A DNA stretch of 58,673 nucleotides from Chitinophagaceae bacterium UBA1946. Lineage in GTDB: Bacteria; Bacteroidota; Bacteroidia; Chitinophagales; Chitinophagaceae. The notes beneath the pieces were generated by a model. The model was not told the DNA's origin, searched no databases, and saw only the letters and a list, made by a program, of their open reading frames with translations. Numbering within the stretch: position 1 is the first letter of the stretch; each line of letters begins with the position of its first letter. The stretch spans positions 12,051 through 70,723 of the forward strand of contig DDEU01000057.1 in NCBI GenBank assembly GCA_002336815.1. Reading direction: 5' to 3'. Below, piece by piece: positions 42,607 to 52,215 of this stretch. Position numbers and translations under genes: made by a program.

Positions 42607-45063
42607 ATGAAAAAATACATTACACTGCTGCTGGGTTTTATGCTTGCAGATCCTGCAATGGCACAATTGTACATTGCTCCGGGAGATTCTGTTTCTGTAT
42701 TGCCCGGCACTCTTTTTACCCTGCAGGAACACCTGGAAAACAATGGTAAGATCTACAATGGCGGGGAGCTTACGTTAAACGGAACGGCATTGCAGCAACT
42801 CGCCGGCATTGGTGGCAGCATCGACAATCTTATCGCAGACAACAATGCAATACTGCTGAACGATATTACGATCAACAATGCACTGCTGGTAAATGCAGGA
42901 TTTTCTTTTGATATCAGTAACCGCCAGTTGACCAACGGCGGCAGCGTGAATGGCGCAGGTGTTTTGAAAGGATCAGTGAATGCTCAATTACTGCTGAATG
43001 GCAGTGGCAGCAGCAGTCTCCAGTTTGATCAAAGCAACCAGGCCGCTTCCAATGCATTGAAAAATATTGCCGTAAATGGCAGTGGCACCACAATAAATTT
43101 TTTGAACAAATTGTATGTGTATGATGCGTTGCTGCCCAATGCCGGCAGCATTTTTTTAAATGATGAACTGGTTCTTCGTTCAGGCAGTGCCGGCACGGCA
43201 AGGGTTGGGCCTGTGGGCAGCAGTGTAAGCTACGGCAGCAATGGAAAATTTGTGATCGAGAGATATATACCCGGCAACAGGGCATGGCGTTTACTAACGG
43301 CGCCGGTTACCGCAGCAAGCCAGGTGAAGATCAGTGAAGCCTGGCAGGACAATGCTCCCCCGGTTACCAATGTGAATGATATCAACGGCACCAATAATCC
43401 CAACCCCGGTTATGGCACGCATATTACCTTTGGCTTTCCTGCTGTTAACGGCTACGACCAGGGTGTAAATGGCAATACTTCTATTCGCTATTTGATGAAC
43501 ACCGGTTGGAACGGGGTGCCTGTTGCTACCAATGATGGCAGCACTCTCAACTCCGGCTACATTCATGATCAGCCCGGCTATATGTTATTTGTAAGGGGCG
43601 ACAGAAGTACATTGTTGTGGCAGGCAACTGCTGCGCTCACTTCACCCACGGTGCTGAGGCCGAAAGGGAAGATCAGAACAGGGGTTGTCAATCATCCGCT
43701 GACAGCCAGTTTTGTCAATGGAGTTAATAATTTCCGGGTGATCGGCAATCCATATCCTTCACCCATTAATTTTCATGATATCGCAGTCAACCCGGTAAAT
43801 GCAGCCAATGGTTTTGCTGATGCTTTTTATTTGTGGGATCCCAATATAACAGGCAGCAATGGGGTAGGAGGATTTGTGGGCATGAGTTACAATGCCGCAG
43901 CCAGCACTGCTGCCGGAAAGCCGGTGTATGACAGGACTGTTTTAACCGGTGGCAGCAGCAGTATCGATAATGGTGGCGATATACAATCGGGCGCTGCATT
44001 TGTAATAAACTATACGGGTGCTGCTGCTGCTTTAAGGATAGAAGAAACAAATAAGTCAGCAGGAAACAGCAATACTTTTTTCCGGCCCGCCGGCCAGGTA
44101 AGAAGTACCCTGTTGGCCATAAATCCCGACAGCTCAATATCAGTGAATGATGGAGCACTCGTTACTTTTTCCGATCTTAATACTGATGCCGTTGATGAGC
44201 ATGACCTGGAAAAACTCAACGGTTTCGCAGAAAACATCGCCATTCAAAAAAGTGGAAGCCATTTGTGTATTGAAAGACGCAGCGTTATAAAAAGCTACGA
44301 CACTGTTTTTTATCACCTGGGTAAAATGAAACAAAAGAAATACATCCTCCAGGTTGTTTTTGATAAAATGGAATGGCCGGAAAACACCGGCGCTTTTTTA
44401 GAAGATGCTTTTTTGCGGACAATAACACCGATGCCGTTAAACGATACATCAAACTATCCGTTTTCTGTTACCGCTACTCCGGCTTCTGCTGATACCAGTC
44501 GTTTTCGACTTGTTTTTAAACCCATTAACCGGTTCACACAGATCGCCGCAAACTATATAGAACAGGATGTGATGGTTAGCTGGAAAATGGAAGATACTTT
44601 TTCCATCGTTCGGTATCAAATTGAGCGCTCTGCTGGTAATGCTTCGTTCACTGCAATTGGTTCAACCACCGGTTCTTTAAATGAATGGCTTGATGTTAAG
44701 CCTTCGCCCGGCATTTATTTTTACCGCATCAGGTGTGTGAACAGCTATGGAGTGATTGCTTACAGCGAACCGGTTAAAGTGACCATATTGGCTGATGAAA
44801 AAGGCATCTATGTCTTTCCCAACCCGGTTACCGGCAATGAGATAAAGCTTCGGATAAAAAATGCCGCGGCCGGCTTTTACACTGCACGGCTAGTGGATAA
44901 CCAGGGCAGACTCCTGTATTCAACAAAATTTGTTTACAGTAGAACTGCATCCATTATTGTGATCAGGCTCAATAACCTGTTGAGTAATGGAACCTACCAG
45001 TTAGAACTGATATCTCCGGACAAAAAAAGTAATACGCTGCAGGTATTGGTTCAAAAGCCTTAA
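42607..45063 (+). CDS. T9SS-secreted surface protein with C-terminal sorting domain (818 aa)
   Basis: This is a secreted protein of the type IX pathway. A signal peptide (about 1-20, ending AMAQ) precedes a long region with Asn/Gly-rich beta-strands (about 25-640), a fibronectin-III-like stretch (about 650-725), and a T9SS type A sorting domain (about 735-818) starting VFPNPVTGNEIKLRI and carrying the late strand GTYQLELIS. It follows the S74 protein by 26 bp, so the two form an operon and may be exported together, the first as a fibre and the second as a surface partner. No catalytic motif is seen. Confidence 0.88.
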   Translation: MKKYITLLLGFMLADPAMAQLYIAPGDSVSVLPGTLFTLQEHLENNGKIYNGGELTLNGTALQQLAGIGGSIDNLIADNNAILLNDITINNALLVNAGFSFDISNRQLTNGGSVNGAGVLKGSVNAQLLLNGSGSSSLQFDQSNQAASNALKNIAVNGSGTTINFLNKLYVYDALLPNAGSIFLNDELVLRSGSAGTARVGPVGSSVSYGSNGKFVIERYIPGNRAWRLLTAPVTAASQVKISEAWQDNAPPVTNVNDINGTNNPNPGYGTHITFGFPAVNGYDQGVNGNTSIRYLMNTGWNGVPVATNDGSTLNSGYIHDQPGYMLFVRGDRSTLLWQATAALTSPTVLRPKGKIRTGVVNHPLTASFVNGVNNFRVIGNPYPSPINFHDIAVNPVNAANGFADAFYLWDPNITGSNGVGGFVGMSYNAAASTAAGKPVYDRTVLTGGSSSIDNGGDIQSGAAFVINYTGAAAALRIEETNKSAGNSNTFFRPAGQVRSTLLAINPDSSISVNDGALVTFSDLNTDAVDEHDLEKLNGFAENIAIQKSGSHLCIERRSVIKSYDTVFYHLGKMKQKKYILQVVFDKMEWPENTGAFLEDAFLRTITPMPLNDTSNYPFSVTATPASADTSRFRLVFKPINRFTQIAANYIEQDVMVSWKMEDTFSIVRYQIERSAGNASFTAIGSTTGSLNEWLDVKPSPGIYFYRIRCVNSYGVIAYSEPVKVTILADEKGIYVFPNPVTGNEIKLRIKNAAAGFYTARLVDNQGRLLYSTKFVYSRTASIIVIRLNNLLSNGTYQLELISPDKKSNTLQVLVQKP

Positions 45064-45123
45064 AAAAGTTTTCCTGCTTCATTTATCTTCGCAACCGGGC
45101 AGTTCAATAAAACCCGGCCTTGC

Positions 45124-46119
45124 ATGGAAGAAAAATACAAACAACTGCGGATCGTTTTTATGGGCACACCTGAATTCGCCGTAGCATCGCTGGACGCACT
45201 GGTAAAGGCAGGTTGCAATATAGTGGGTGTAATAACGGCGCCGGATAAACCTGCCGGCCGTGGTATGACCTTGCAGCAAAGTGCGGTTAAAAGATATGCG
45301 GTGGAAAATAACCTGCACATTCTTCAGCCCGAAAAATTAAAGAACCCGGAATTTTTAGCTGAATTAAGATCATTGAATGCCGATCTGCAAATTGTTGTTG
45401 CCTTCAGAATGCTGCCTGAACTGGTATGGAACATGCCGCCCATGGGTTCTGTAAACCTGCATGGAAGCCTATTGCCTCAATATCGTGGCGCTGCACCCAT
45501 TAACTGGGCAGTGATCAATGGTGAAAAAGAAACAGGGGTTACCACTTTTAAACTCAAACATGAAATTGATACCGGCGATATCTTGTTGCAGCAACGTTTT
45601 TCCATTGGTGAAAATGAAACCGCCGGCGATGTACACGACCGGATGAAAGAGATCGGCGCAGCACTGTTGGTAAAAACGGTCAAAGGGCTGGCAGACGGCA
45701 CGCTTGAAGAAATTCCGCAGGCGGCAATCGTCAATCGTCAATTGTCAATTGAAGAACAATTAGTCGTTAATGTCCATTCACCATTCAGCATTCACCATTC
45801 ACCAAAGCATGCTCCCAAGATCTTCACCGAAACCTGCAAAATTGATTTCACAAAATCGGTAGCGGAAGTTCACAACCTTGTTCGTGGCCTGGCGCCTTAC
45901 CCTGCTGCCTTTACTTTTTTAAAAGAAAAGAAATTAAAGATCTACGCTGTTCAAAAAATTGCTGCAACACCCAAAGTACTTCCCGGTGAATTTGAAACAG
46001 ATGGTAAAACATATTTGCAGTTTGCCTGTTCCGATGGATACATCCCTGTCCTCGATATCCAGTTGGAAGGAAAGAAGCGGATGCCCGTCGCCGATTTTTT
46101 ACGGGGGTATAAATTTTAA
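45124..46119 (+). CDS. fmt: Methionyl-tRNA formyltransferase (331 aa)
   Basis: This is the formylase of initiator Met-tRNA, using 10-formyl-tetrahydrofolate, needed for translation start. The N-terminal domain (about 7-190) has FMGTPEFAV, the catalytic set N111-L-H113 in VNLHGSLLPQYRGAAPINW, and HEIDTGDILL. The C-terminal beta-barrel begins with APKIFTETCKIDF. At 331 residues it is slightly longer than usual (about 310-315). The extra residues, roughly 202-227, fall in the linker between domains and are encoded by two runs of heptamer repeats (45725-45752 and 45775-45802), both in frame. The enzyme probably tolerates this linker. It ends at a hairpin at 46131. Confidence 0.97.
   Translation: MEEKYKQLRIVFMGTPEFAVASLDALVKAGCNIVGVITAPDKPAGRGMTLQQSAVKRYAVENNLHILQPEKLKNPEFLAELRSLNADLQIVVAFRMLPELVWNMPPMGSVNLHGSLLPQYRGAAPINWAVINGEKETGVTTFKLKHEIDTGDILLQQRFSIGENETAGDVHDRMKEIGAALLVKTVKGLADGTLEEIPQAAIVNRQLSIEEQLVVNVHSPFSIHHSPKHAPKIFTETCKIDFTKSVAEVHNLVRGLAPYPAAFTFLKEKKLKIYAVQKIAATPKVLPGEFETDGKTYLQFACSDGYIPVLDIQLEGKKRMPVADFLRGYKF
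45725..45802. repeat. Two heptamer repeat runs inside fmt
   Basis: Four near-copies of CAATCGT/CAATTGT fill 45725-45752, and four near-copies of CATTCAC fill 45775-45802. Each run is 28 bp and 22 bp lie between them. The repeats stay in frame with fmt and encode a linker absent from typical Fmt. Confidence 0.85.
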
Positions 46120-46130
46120 TAGGCTTTTAA

Positions 46131-46165
46131 AAAGGAAGTCAAGTTTCAAAAACTTGACTTCCTTT
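46131..46165. terminator. Terminator hairpin after fmt
   Basis: AAAGGAAGTCAAGTTT (46131-46146) pairs perfectly with AAACTTGACTTCCTTT (46150-46165) around a three-base loop. It lies 12 bp after the fmt stop. The stem itself ends in TTT, but no long T-tract follows. Confidence 0.65.
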
Positions 46166-46272
46166 ACAGCATCCACCGCCAAACTATCCCGGGCATTGAA
46201 TTACATTGCTGCAGTTTATATTTGTAAAAACTAATTTTTATCAGCAATCCTTCCAACATATTACAAAGCCCG

Positions 46273-48372
46273 GTGGAATACATCAAAGGTGTGGGGCCAC
46301 AGCGTGCCGACCTGTTGAAAAAGGAACTGGGTATTTTTACTTTTAAAGATCTGCTGGAACACTACCCCCTGCGTCATCTCGACAAAACAAAAGTGGACCT
46401 GGTGAAAGACCTTAATTACAGCAGCGACTATGCGCAGGTAGCCGGCAAACTCATTTCCATGCAGGTGATCGGTGAAAAACAGGCCAAACGACTGGTGGCA
46501 TACCTGCAGGATGGAACAGGCGAAATTGAATTGACCTGGTTCCAAGGCATCAGCGCACTTCAAAAGATACTGGAAACCGGTAATCAATACCTCGTATTTG
46601 GTAAACTGTCTTTTTTTAATGGCAAGGCACAGATAGTGCATCCGGAACTGGAGCTGTACACGCCCGAAAAAGCAACCGGTAAAAGTTTCCTTGACCCGGT
46701 TTATCCTTCCACCGAAAAATTGAAGCTGAGGGGTTTAAGCGGGAGGGCCATTGCAAAGCTTACCTATGCCCTTTTTCAATTGCTCCATCCCAAAGACCTG
46801 CCGGAAAATTTGCCTGAATCCATCATCAAACAATATCGTTTTATTTCAAGATGGGATGCTGTCTGTCACATTCATTTTCCGGCTTCGGAAGAAATGTATG
46901 CTCATGCTGTACGGCGCATCAAATTTGAAGAACTGTTTTTTGCACAACTCCGGCTGGGACTTCGGCGCAGCGAACGGCACCGCTTTAGCCAGGGGTTCAG
47001 CTTTACCAAAGTGGGAGATCATTTCAATACATTTTATAATAATTACCTGCCTTTTGAACTGACCAATGCTCAAAAAAGGGTATTAAAGGAGATCAGGAAA
47101 GATGTAGGCAGCGGCCGGCAAATGAACCGCCTGCTGCAAGGCGATGTGGGGAGCGGAAAAACCATTGTTGCATTGTTAAGTATGCTGATCGCAGCAGACA
47201 ACGAACGGCCTGGCGATGGACAGCATTTTCAAAGTGTGCTGATGGCACCCACCGAAATCTTGGCCCAGCAGCATTACAATAGTTTGCAGGAGGTATTAAA
47301 AGAAATGCCGGTTTGTGTAAAACTGCTTACGGGCTCATCTAAGGGAAAGGAAAGAAAAGCGATACTGAAAGGTTGTGAAGATGGCAGCGTTCATATATTG
47401 ATCGGAACCCATGCGGTGATAGAAGAAAAAGTGCTGTTCAAAAACCTCGGCTTTGCTGTGGTGGATGAGCAGCATAAGTTTGGTGTGGCACAGCGGGCGG
47501 CGCTCTGGAAAAAGAATTCATTGCCGCCGCATATCCTGGTAATGACGGCAACGCCTATTCCAAGAACCCTGGCGCTTACGGCTTATGGTGATCTTGATTA
47601 CAGCGTGATCGATGAATTGCCTCCCGGCCGGCAACCAATCAATACCATTCACCGTTTTGAAAACAAGCGGCCACAGGTAATGGATTTTGTGAAGGAGGAA
47701 ATCGCAAAAGGCAGGCAGGCTTATATCGTATACCCGCTCATTGAAGAGTCTTCAAAAATGGATTATGAGAACCTGATGAAAGGGTATGAGGAAGTGAAGT
47801 CTTTTTTCCCGGAACCCAAATACTGGATCAGCATGGTGCATGGCCGGCAGGAAGCAGCGCAGAAAGATACCAACATGCAACGCTTTGTAAAAAATGATAC
47901 TCAGATCATGGTGAGCACTACCGTAATTGAGGTAGGTGTGAATGTACCCAATGCTTCGCTGATGGTAATTGAAAGTGCAGAGAAATTCGGCCTCTCTCAA
48001 TTGCACCAGCTTCGTGGAAGGGTAGGGAGGGGCAGCGAAAAAAGCTTTTGCATATTATTAACAGGTCCTAAAGTGAGCAAAGATGCAAGAGAACGGCTCA
48101 ATATAATGTGTGCCACCAATGACGGTTTTAAGATAGCAGAAAAAGACCTTGAAATACGTGGCCCGGGCGATATTGAAGGTACCCGGCAGAGTGGGGAACT
48201 CAATTTTAAACTGGCCAGCCTAATACAGGATAAAGCCATGCTGGATGCAGCAAAAAACATCGTAAGCGAAGTTTTAGACAGAGACCCGGATTTAATACTG
48301 GCAGAAAATTTGCCGTTAAAAAGCCACCTTAAATTGCAGCAGGGAAAAACAGCCTGGAGTAAAATTTCGTAG
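46273..48372 (+). CDS. recG: ATP-dependent DNA helicase RecG (699 aa)
   Basis: This is the branch-migrating helicase that remodels stalled forks and Holliday junctions. The wedge domain (about 1-220) has GVGPQRADLLKKEL and HYPLRHLDK; the helicase part has the Walker A RLLQGDVGSGKT, DEQH in VVDEQHKFGVAQR, the TATPIPRTL motif and, in the second lobe, STTVIEVGVNVPNASLM and QLRGRVGRG. The GTG at 46273 is the first standard start after an in-frame TAA at 46225-46227. However the frame upstream also reads like RecG (SNPSNILQSPVEY), so the true start may be a rare ATT or ATC codon (46234 or 46240). It lies just after the fmt terminator and is followed by a 94-bp gap. Confidence 0.96.
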   Translation: MEYIKGVGPQRADLLKKELGIFTFKDLLEHYPLRHLDKTKVDLVKDLNYSSDYAQVAGKLISMQVIGEKQAKRLVAYLQDGTGEIELTWFQGISALQKILETGNQYLVFGKLSFFNGKAQIVHPELELYTPEKATGKSFLDPVYPSTEKLKLRGLSGRAIAKLTYALFQLLHPKDLPENLPESIIKQYRFISRWDAVCHIHFPASEEMYAHAVRRIKFEELFFAQLRLGLRRSERHRFSQGFSFTKVGDHFNTFYNNYLPFELTNAQKRVLKEIRKDVGSGRQMNRLLQGDVGSGKTIVALLSMLIAADNERPGDGQHFQSVLMAPTEILAQQHYNSLQEVLKEMPVCVKLLTGSSKGKERKAILKGCEDGSVHILIGTHAVIEEKVLFKNLGFAVVDEQHKFGVAQRAALWKKNSLPPHILVMTATPIPRTLALTAYGDLDYSVIDELPPGRQPINTIHRFENKRPQVMDFVKEEIAKGRQAYIVYPLIEESSKMDYENLMKGYEEVKSFFPEPKYWISMVHGRQEAAQKDTNMQRFVKNDTQIMVSTTVIEVGVNVPNASLMVIESAEKFGLSQLHQLRGRVGRGSEKSFCILLTGPKVSKDARERLNIMCATNDGFKIAEKDLEIRGPGDIEGTRQSGELNFKLASLIQDKAMLDAAKNIVSEVLDRDPDLILAENLPLKSHLKLQQGKTAWSKIS

Positions 48373-48466
48373 ATGGTTTTTTGATCCGGGCCGTTGAAAA
48401 TTAAATCGCTGAACAAGGCTGCCAGATTGTTGTTATTATTCTTTAAATTGTATCAAAATATTACGC

Positions 48467-51400
48467 TTGAAAATAAGCCGGCATATATTCAGATTCCTTC
48501 TTTCATTCGTACCTGCATTGTTTTCATTTGCCGGTTTTGCACAATTGCAGTTTGTGGAAAACAAGGGCCAGTGGGAAAAGGAGGTCGATTTTAAAAGTGA
48601 TATTTCCAATGGCGCTTTTTTCCTTCAGCAGAAAGGCTTCACCGTTTTAATTCAGAATGAAAAAGATTTGGAAGCACTGTCTGAACGAATACATGGCCAT
48701 GCCTACGATGAAGCGGCAGATGCCAAAGCGGCACCAGCTTCAGATTTCTCCCCCGTTACAATCCACTCTCACGCTTACCGGGTTCATTTTGTTGGCGCTT
48801 CCGGCCTTGTAAAAGCAATGCCCGATAAAGCATTGCCCAGTTATAACAATTATTATCTCGGCAACGATCCCAAAAAATGGAAGGGCGATTGTAATATCTA
48901 CCAGGGCGTTACTTACACTAACATGTACCCCAATATTGATGTGCGTTATTATACTGATAAGGGTACTTTAAAATATGACATCATCGTTCATCCCGGGGCA
49001 AACATCGACGATATTGCCCTGCGGTACGAAGGAGTGGATAAACTCAGCATTAAAAATAAAGAACTCATTGTGGGTACTTCTGTTGGAGAGGTGAAAGAAT
49101 TGTATCCATACACTTACCAGGTAGCAAAGGAAGGAAGACAAACCCTCGACTGCAAATACGTGATCGATGAAAAGACCAATACTGTAAGGTTTAAGATCAA
49201 AGATTATGATCCATCCGCTACCATTGTGATAGATCCTACGTTGATCTTTTGTTCTTTTACCGGTAGCACAAAAGATAACTGGGGTTACACCGCAACACCG
49301 GGCCCGGATGGAAGCCTTTTTGCCGGGGGTATTGTATTTGGCACCGGCTTTCCCTTCACAACAGGAGCATTTCAGACAGTTTTTAATAATGGTACAGAAG
49401 ATGATGCCAATGGTCCTTATGATATTGCCATCATAAAATTATCTGCCAATGGCGCCAACAGGTTGTACGCTACTTACCTCGGCGGCAGCGGAAACGAACA
49501 GCCACACAGTATGATCTGCGATGGACAGGGTAACCTGGTGGTTGCCGGAAGAACCAATTCGCCTGTGAGTACTGGGGCTGGCATTCCCTTTCCCACTACG
49601 ATGGCGGAGATAGGACCCTGCGGTAAGTATGATATCGTTATCACCAAGTTCAATGCTACTGGCACGGCATTGCTGGGCTCCGCCAGGATGGGCGGTAGTG
49701 AAGATGATGGGGTAAACATCCGCTCAAAATACACACCGTTGGGAGTACCCGGCCAGTCAGATGGCGCTTATGATACCCGTAGAAATTATGGCGATGATGC
49801 CAGGAGCGAAGTGATACTGGATGGCGCTAATAATATTTACCTGGCTTCCTGCACACAGTCTCCTAATTTCCCGGTACGGAATTCTTCCATCCAAACCACT
49901 TTCGGCGGTGGGGGAGCCATTATGAAACAGGATGGTGTGATCGCAAAATTCAATTCCAATCTTTCAGCCATCAATTTCTCTACTTTTTTTGGCGGCAGCG
50001 GTAATGATGCCTGCTTTGTGTTATCTATAAACCCGGTCACCGGCAACCTGTATGTTGCAGGTGGTACTACCAGCACCAATTTACCCGGCGATAAAACAGG
50101 ATCACTGTATCCCGATTACCAGGGGGGCGTAACAGATGGTTTTGTAACTACTTTATTACCGGATGGTTCATCGCTGATCAAGACAACGTATATAGGTACG
50201 AACGACCAAAGCGCTGCCACCGATGGTAACGACCTGGTATATGGTATCCAGTTTGATAAATTTGGGTTCCCCTATATCATGGGTACCACAACCGGCACCT
50301 GGAAAGCTTTCAATGCAAGTTTTTCAAACGCAGGTGGCAAGCAGTTTATCTCTAAACTAAAGCCTGATCTCTCCGGTTATGTGTACAGTACCATGTTTGG
50401 TACCAATTCTTCCGTTCCCAACATTTCGCCGGTAGCCTTTCTTGTTGACCGTTGCCAGAATGTGTATGTTTCCGGATGGGGTGGCGCACTCAATACAAGT
50501 AAGCAATATCCCAATGCCGGCACCGGCGGGTTGCAAACCACAGCCGGGGCAGTGCAGGTAAATACTGATAAAAATGATTTTTACTTTTTTGTACTGGAAA
50601 AAGATGCCAACAGCCAGTTGTATGGAACCTTCTTTGGACAGAGTGGTGGCTTTACAGATCATGTAGATGGAGGTACCAGCCGCTTTGACGCCAATGGGAT
50701 CATCTACCAGGCCATCTGTGCCAATTGTGGCAATACAAGGGGCGTATTTTTTCCTACCACGCCCGGGGTATGGGCACCTTCCAATACTTCCGGAGCCTGT
50801 AATGAAGCAGTGGTGAAAATAGAAATGAACTTCAGCGGTGTAGGCGCCAGTGTAAAGGCAACCATCAATGGTGTAGTGGATACAATTGGTTGCGTTCCGC
50901 TTACCATCAAGTTTATCGACACACTTGCCAAGGGTAAAAAATATATCTGGAATTTTGGAGACGGCACTAAAAACGATACCACTTTAGCACCCAATAACAA
51001 TGTGGCTCACACTTATTCAAGGGTGGGTTCTTACAGGCTGATGCTGATATCGATCGACTCCAACACCTGTAATATTTCTGATACCGCTTACACTACGGTA
51101 AGGGTGGGGAACAATACGGTGGTACCCAATTTTACGGCTACCAAAACCGGGGGCTGCCAAAGCCTTACTTTCCGTTTTGACAATACCACCACTGCAGCGT
51201 TACCTGTTTTCAGGCCGGGTACCTTTGCCTGGGATTTTGGTGATGGATCGCCGCGGCAGATCGCCAATTTTGGAAGTGTTAACCATACCTATGCGTCTGC
51301 CGGTACTTACAATGTAAAGCTGGTGATAGATGATACCGTGTTCTGTAATTCGCCGGACAGCATTACCAAATCTGTTCGGCTAGCCGTCAACGTTACCGCC

Positions 51401-52150
51401 AGGTTTGCTACGCCTGATAAAGGATGTGTGCCTTACAATGCACAGTTTAATAATACATCGCTGGGTGGTACAGATTTTATATGGGATTTTGGTGATGCAA
51501 CACCCACTTCTACAGAGGTAAGCCCGGTACACCTGTATCCCAACACCGGTACCTATACCATTCGTTTAACGGCTATTGATACGTCTACCTGCAACAAAAG
51601 GCATGATACTACTTTTACCATTACGGTATATCCTGTACCAACAGCCAAGTTTGATGCATCCCCCAACCCGGGAGAAAATAATAAACCGATCAACTTCAAC
51701 AATCATTCTTCCGGTGCAGTAACTTACCTGTGGGATTTTGGAGATGGAGAAACTTCCACCAATGCCAACCCATCTCATTTGTTCAATGAATCAAATGTAT
51801 TCAATGTTTGCCTGGTTGCATTTAGTGCTGCCGGTTGTTCTGATACTTTTTGTTTACCCGTTACGGCAAGGGTAATTCCGTTGCTGGATGTGCCGAACGC
51901 ATTTACCCCGGGTAAGTTTGGTATTAATGGTACCATCAGTGTGCAGGGGTATGGTATTGCAAGGATGGACTGGAGGATTTACAACCGCTGGGGCCAGTTG
52001 ATCTTTCATACTTCCAGCCGTAAGGAGAGTTGGGATGGAACTTACAAAGGTGTACTACAGCCAATGGATGTGTACACTTATACACTGGATGTTGAATTTA
52101 CAGATGGAAAGAAATTGCGAAAAACAGGCGATATCACCCTGTTGAAATAA
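48467..52150 (+). CDS. Large SBBP/PKD surface protein with gliding-type C-terminus (1227 aa)
   Basis: This is a secreted surface protein of the T9SS gliding type. A signal peptide (about 1-25, ending FAQ) precedes a DUF7948-like domain (about 28-260, QFVENKGQWEKEV...), then a propeller-like region with SBBP repeats such as DIAIIKLSANGANRLYATYLGGSGNEQ (about 265-740). Four PKD domains follow (about 800-1125), each with a WDFGDG or WNFGDG core, and the C-terminus (about 1135-1227) is a CHU_C sorting domain with VPNAFTPGKFGINGT and NRWGQLIFH. The start is TTG at 48467; no ATG fits the signal peptide. The PorP/SprF-like gene follows, which is the typical pairing. Confidence 0.94.
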   Translation: MKISRHIFRFLLSFVPALFSFAGFAQLQFVENKGQWEKEVDFKSDISNGAFFLQQKGFTVLIQNEKDLEALSERIHGHAYDEAADAKAAPASDFSPVTIHSHAYRVHFVGASGLVKAMPDKALPSYNNYYLGNDPKKWKGDCNIYQGVTYTNMYPNIDVRYYTDKGTLKYDIIVHPGANIDDIALRYEGVDKLSIKNKELIVGTSVGEVKELYPYTYQVAKEGRQTLDCKYVIDEKTNTVRFKIKDYDPSATIVIDPTLIFCSFTGSTKDNWGYTATPGPDGSLFAGGIVFGTGFPFTTGAFQTVFNNGTEDDANGPYDIAIIKLSANGANRLYATYLGGSGNEQPHSMICDGQGNLVVAGRTNSPVSTGAGIPFPTTMAEIGPCGKYDIVITKFNATGTALLGSARMGGSEDDGVNIRSKYTPLGVPGQSDGAYDTRRNYGDDARSEVILDGANNIYLASCTQSPNFPVRNSSIQTTFGGGGAIMKQDGVIAKFNSNLSAINFSTFFGGSGNDACFVLSINPVTGNLYVAGGTTSTNLPGDKTGSLYPDYQGGVTDGFVTTLLPDGSSLIKTTYIGTNDQSAATDGNDLVYGIQFDKFGFPYIMGTTTGTWKAFNASFSNAGGKQFISKLKPDLSGYVYSTMFGTNSSVPNISPVAFLVDRCQNVYVSGWGGALNTSKQYPNAGTGGLQTTAGAVQVNTDKNDFYFFVLEKDANSQLYGTFFGQSGGFTDHVDGGTSRFDANGIIYQAICANCGNTRGVFFPTTPGVWAPSNTSGACNEAVVKIEMNFSGVGASVKATINGVVDTIGCVPLTIKFIDTLAKGKKYIWNFGDGTKNDTTLAPNNNVAHTYSRVGSYRLMLISIDSNTCNISDTAYTTVRVGNNTVVPNFTATKTGGCQSLTFRFDNTTTAALPVFRPGTFAWDFGDGSPRQIANFGSVNHTYASAGTYNVKLVIDDTVFCNSPDSITKSVRLAVNVTARFATPDKGCVPYNAQFNNTSLGGTDFIWDFGDATPTSTEVSPVHLYPNTGTYTIRLTAIDTSTCNKRHDTTFTITVYPVPTAKFDASPNPGENNKPINFNNHSSGAVTYLWDFGDGETSTNANPSHLFNESNVFNVCLVAFSAAGCSDTFCLPVTARVIPLLDVPNAFTPGKFGINGTISVQGYGIARMDWRIYNRWGQLIFHTSSRKESWDGTYKGVLQPMDVYTYTLDVEFTDGKKLRKTGDITLLK

Positions 52151-52215
52151 TTAATTGAATTTTATAAAAGCATTTGCAACCACCGGCCTGTAAAAATTGT
52201 AATTGTAAAAGAAAT

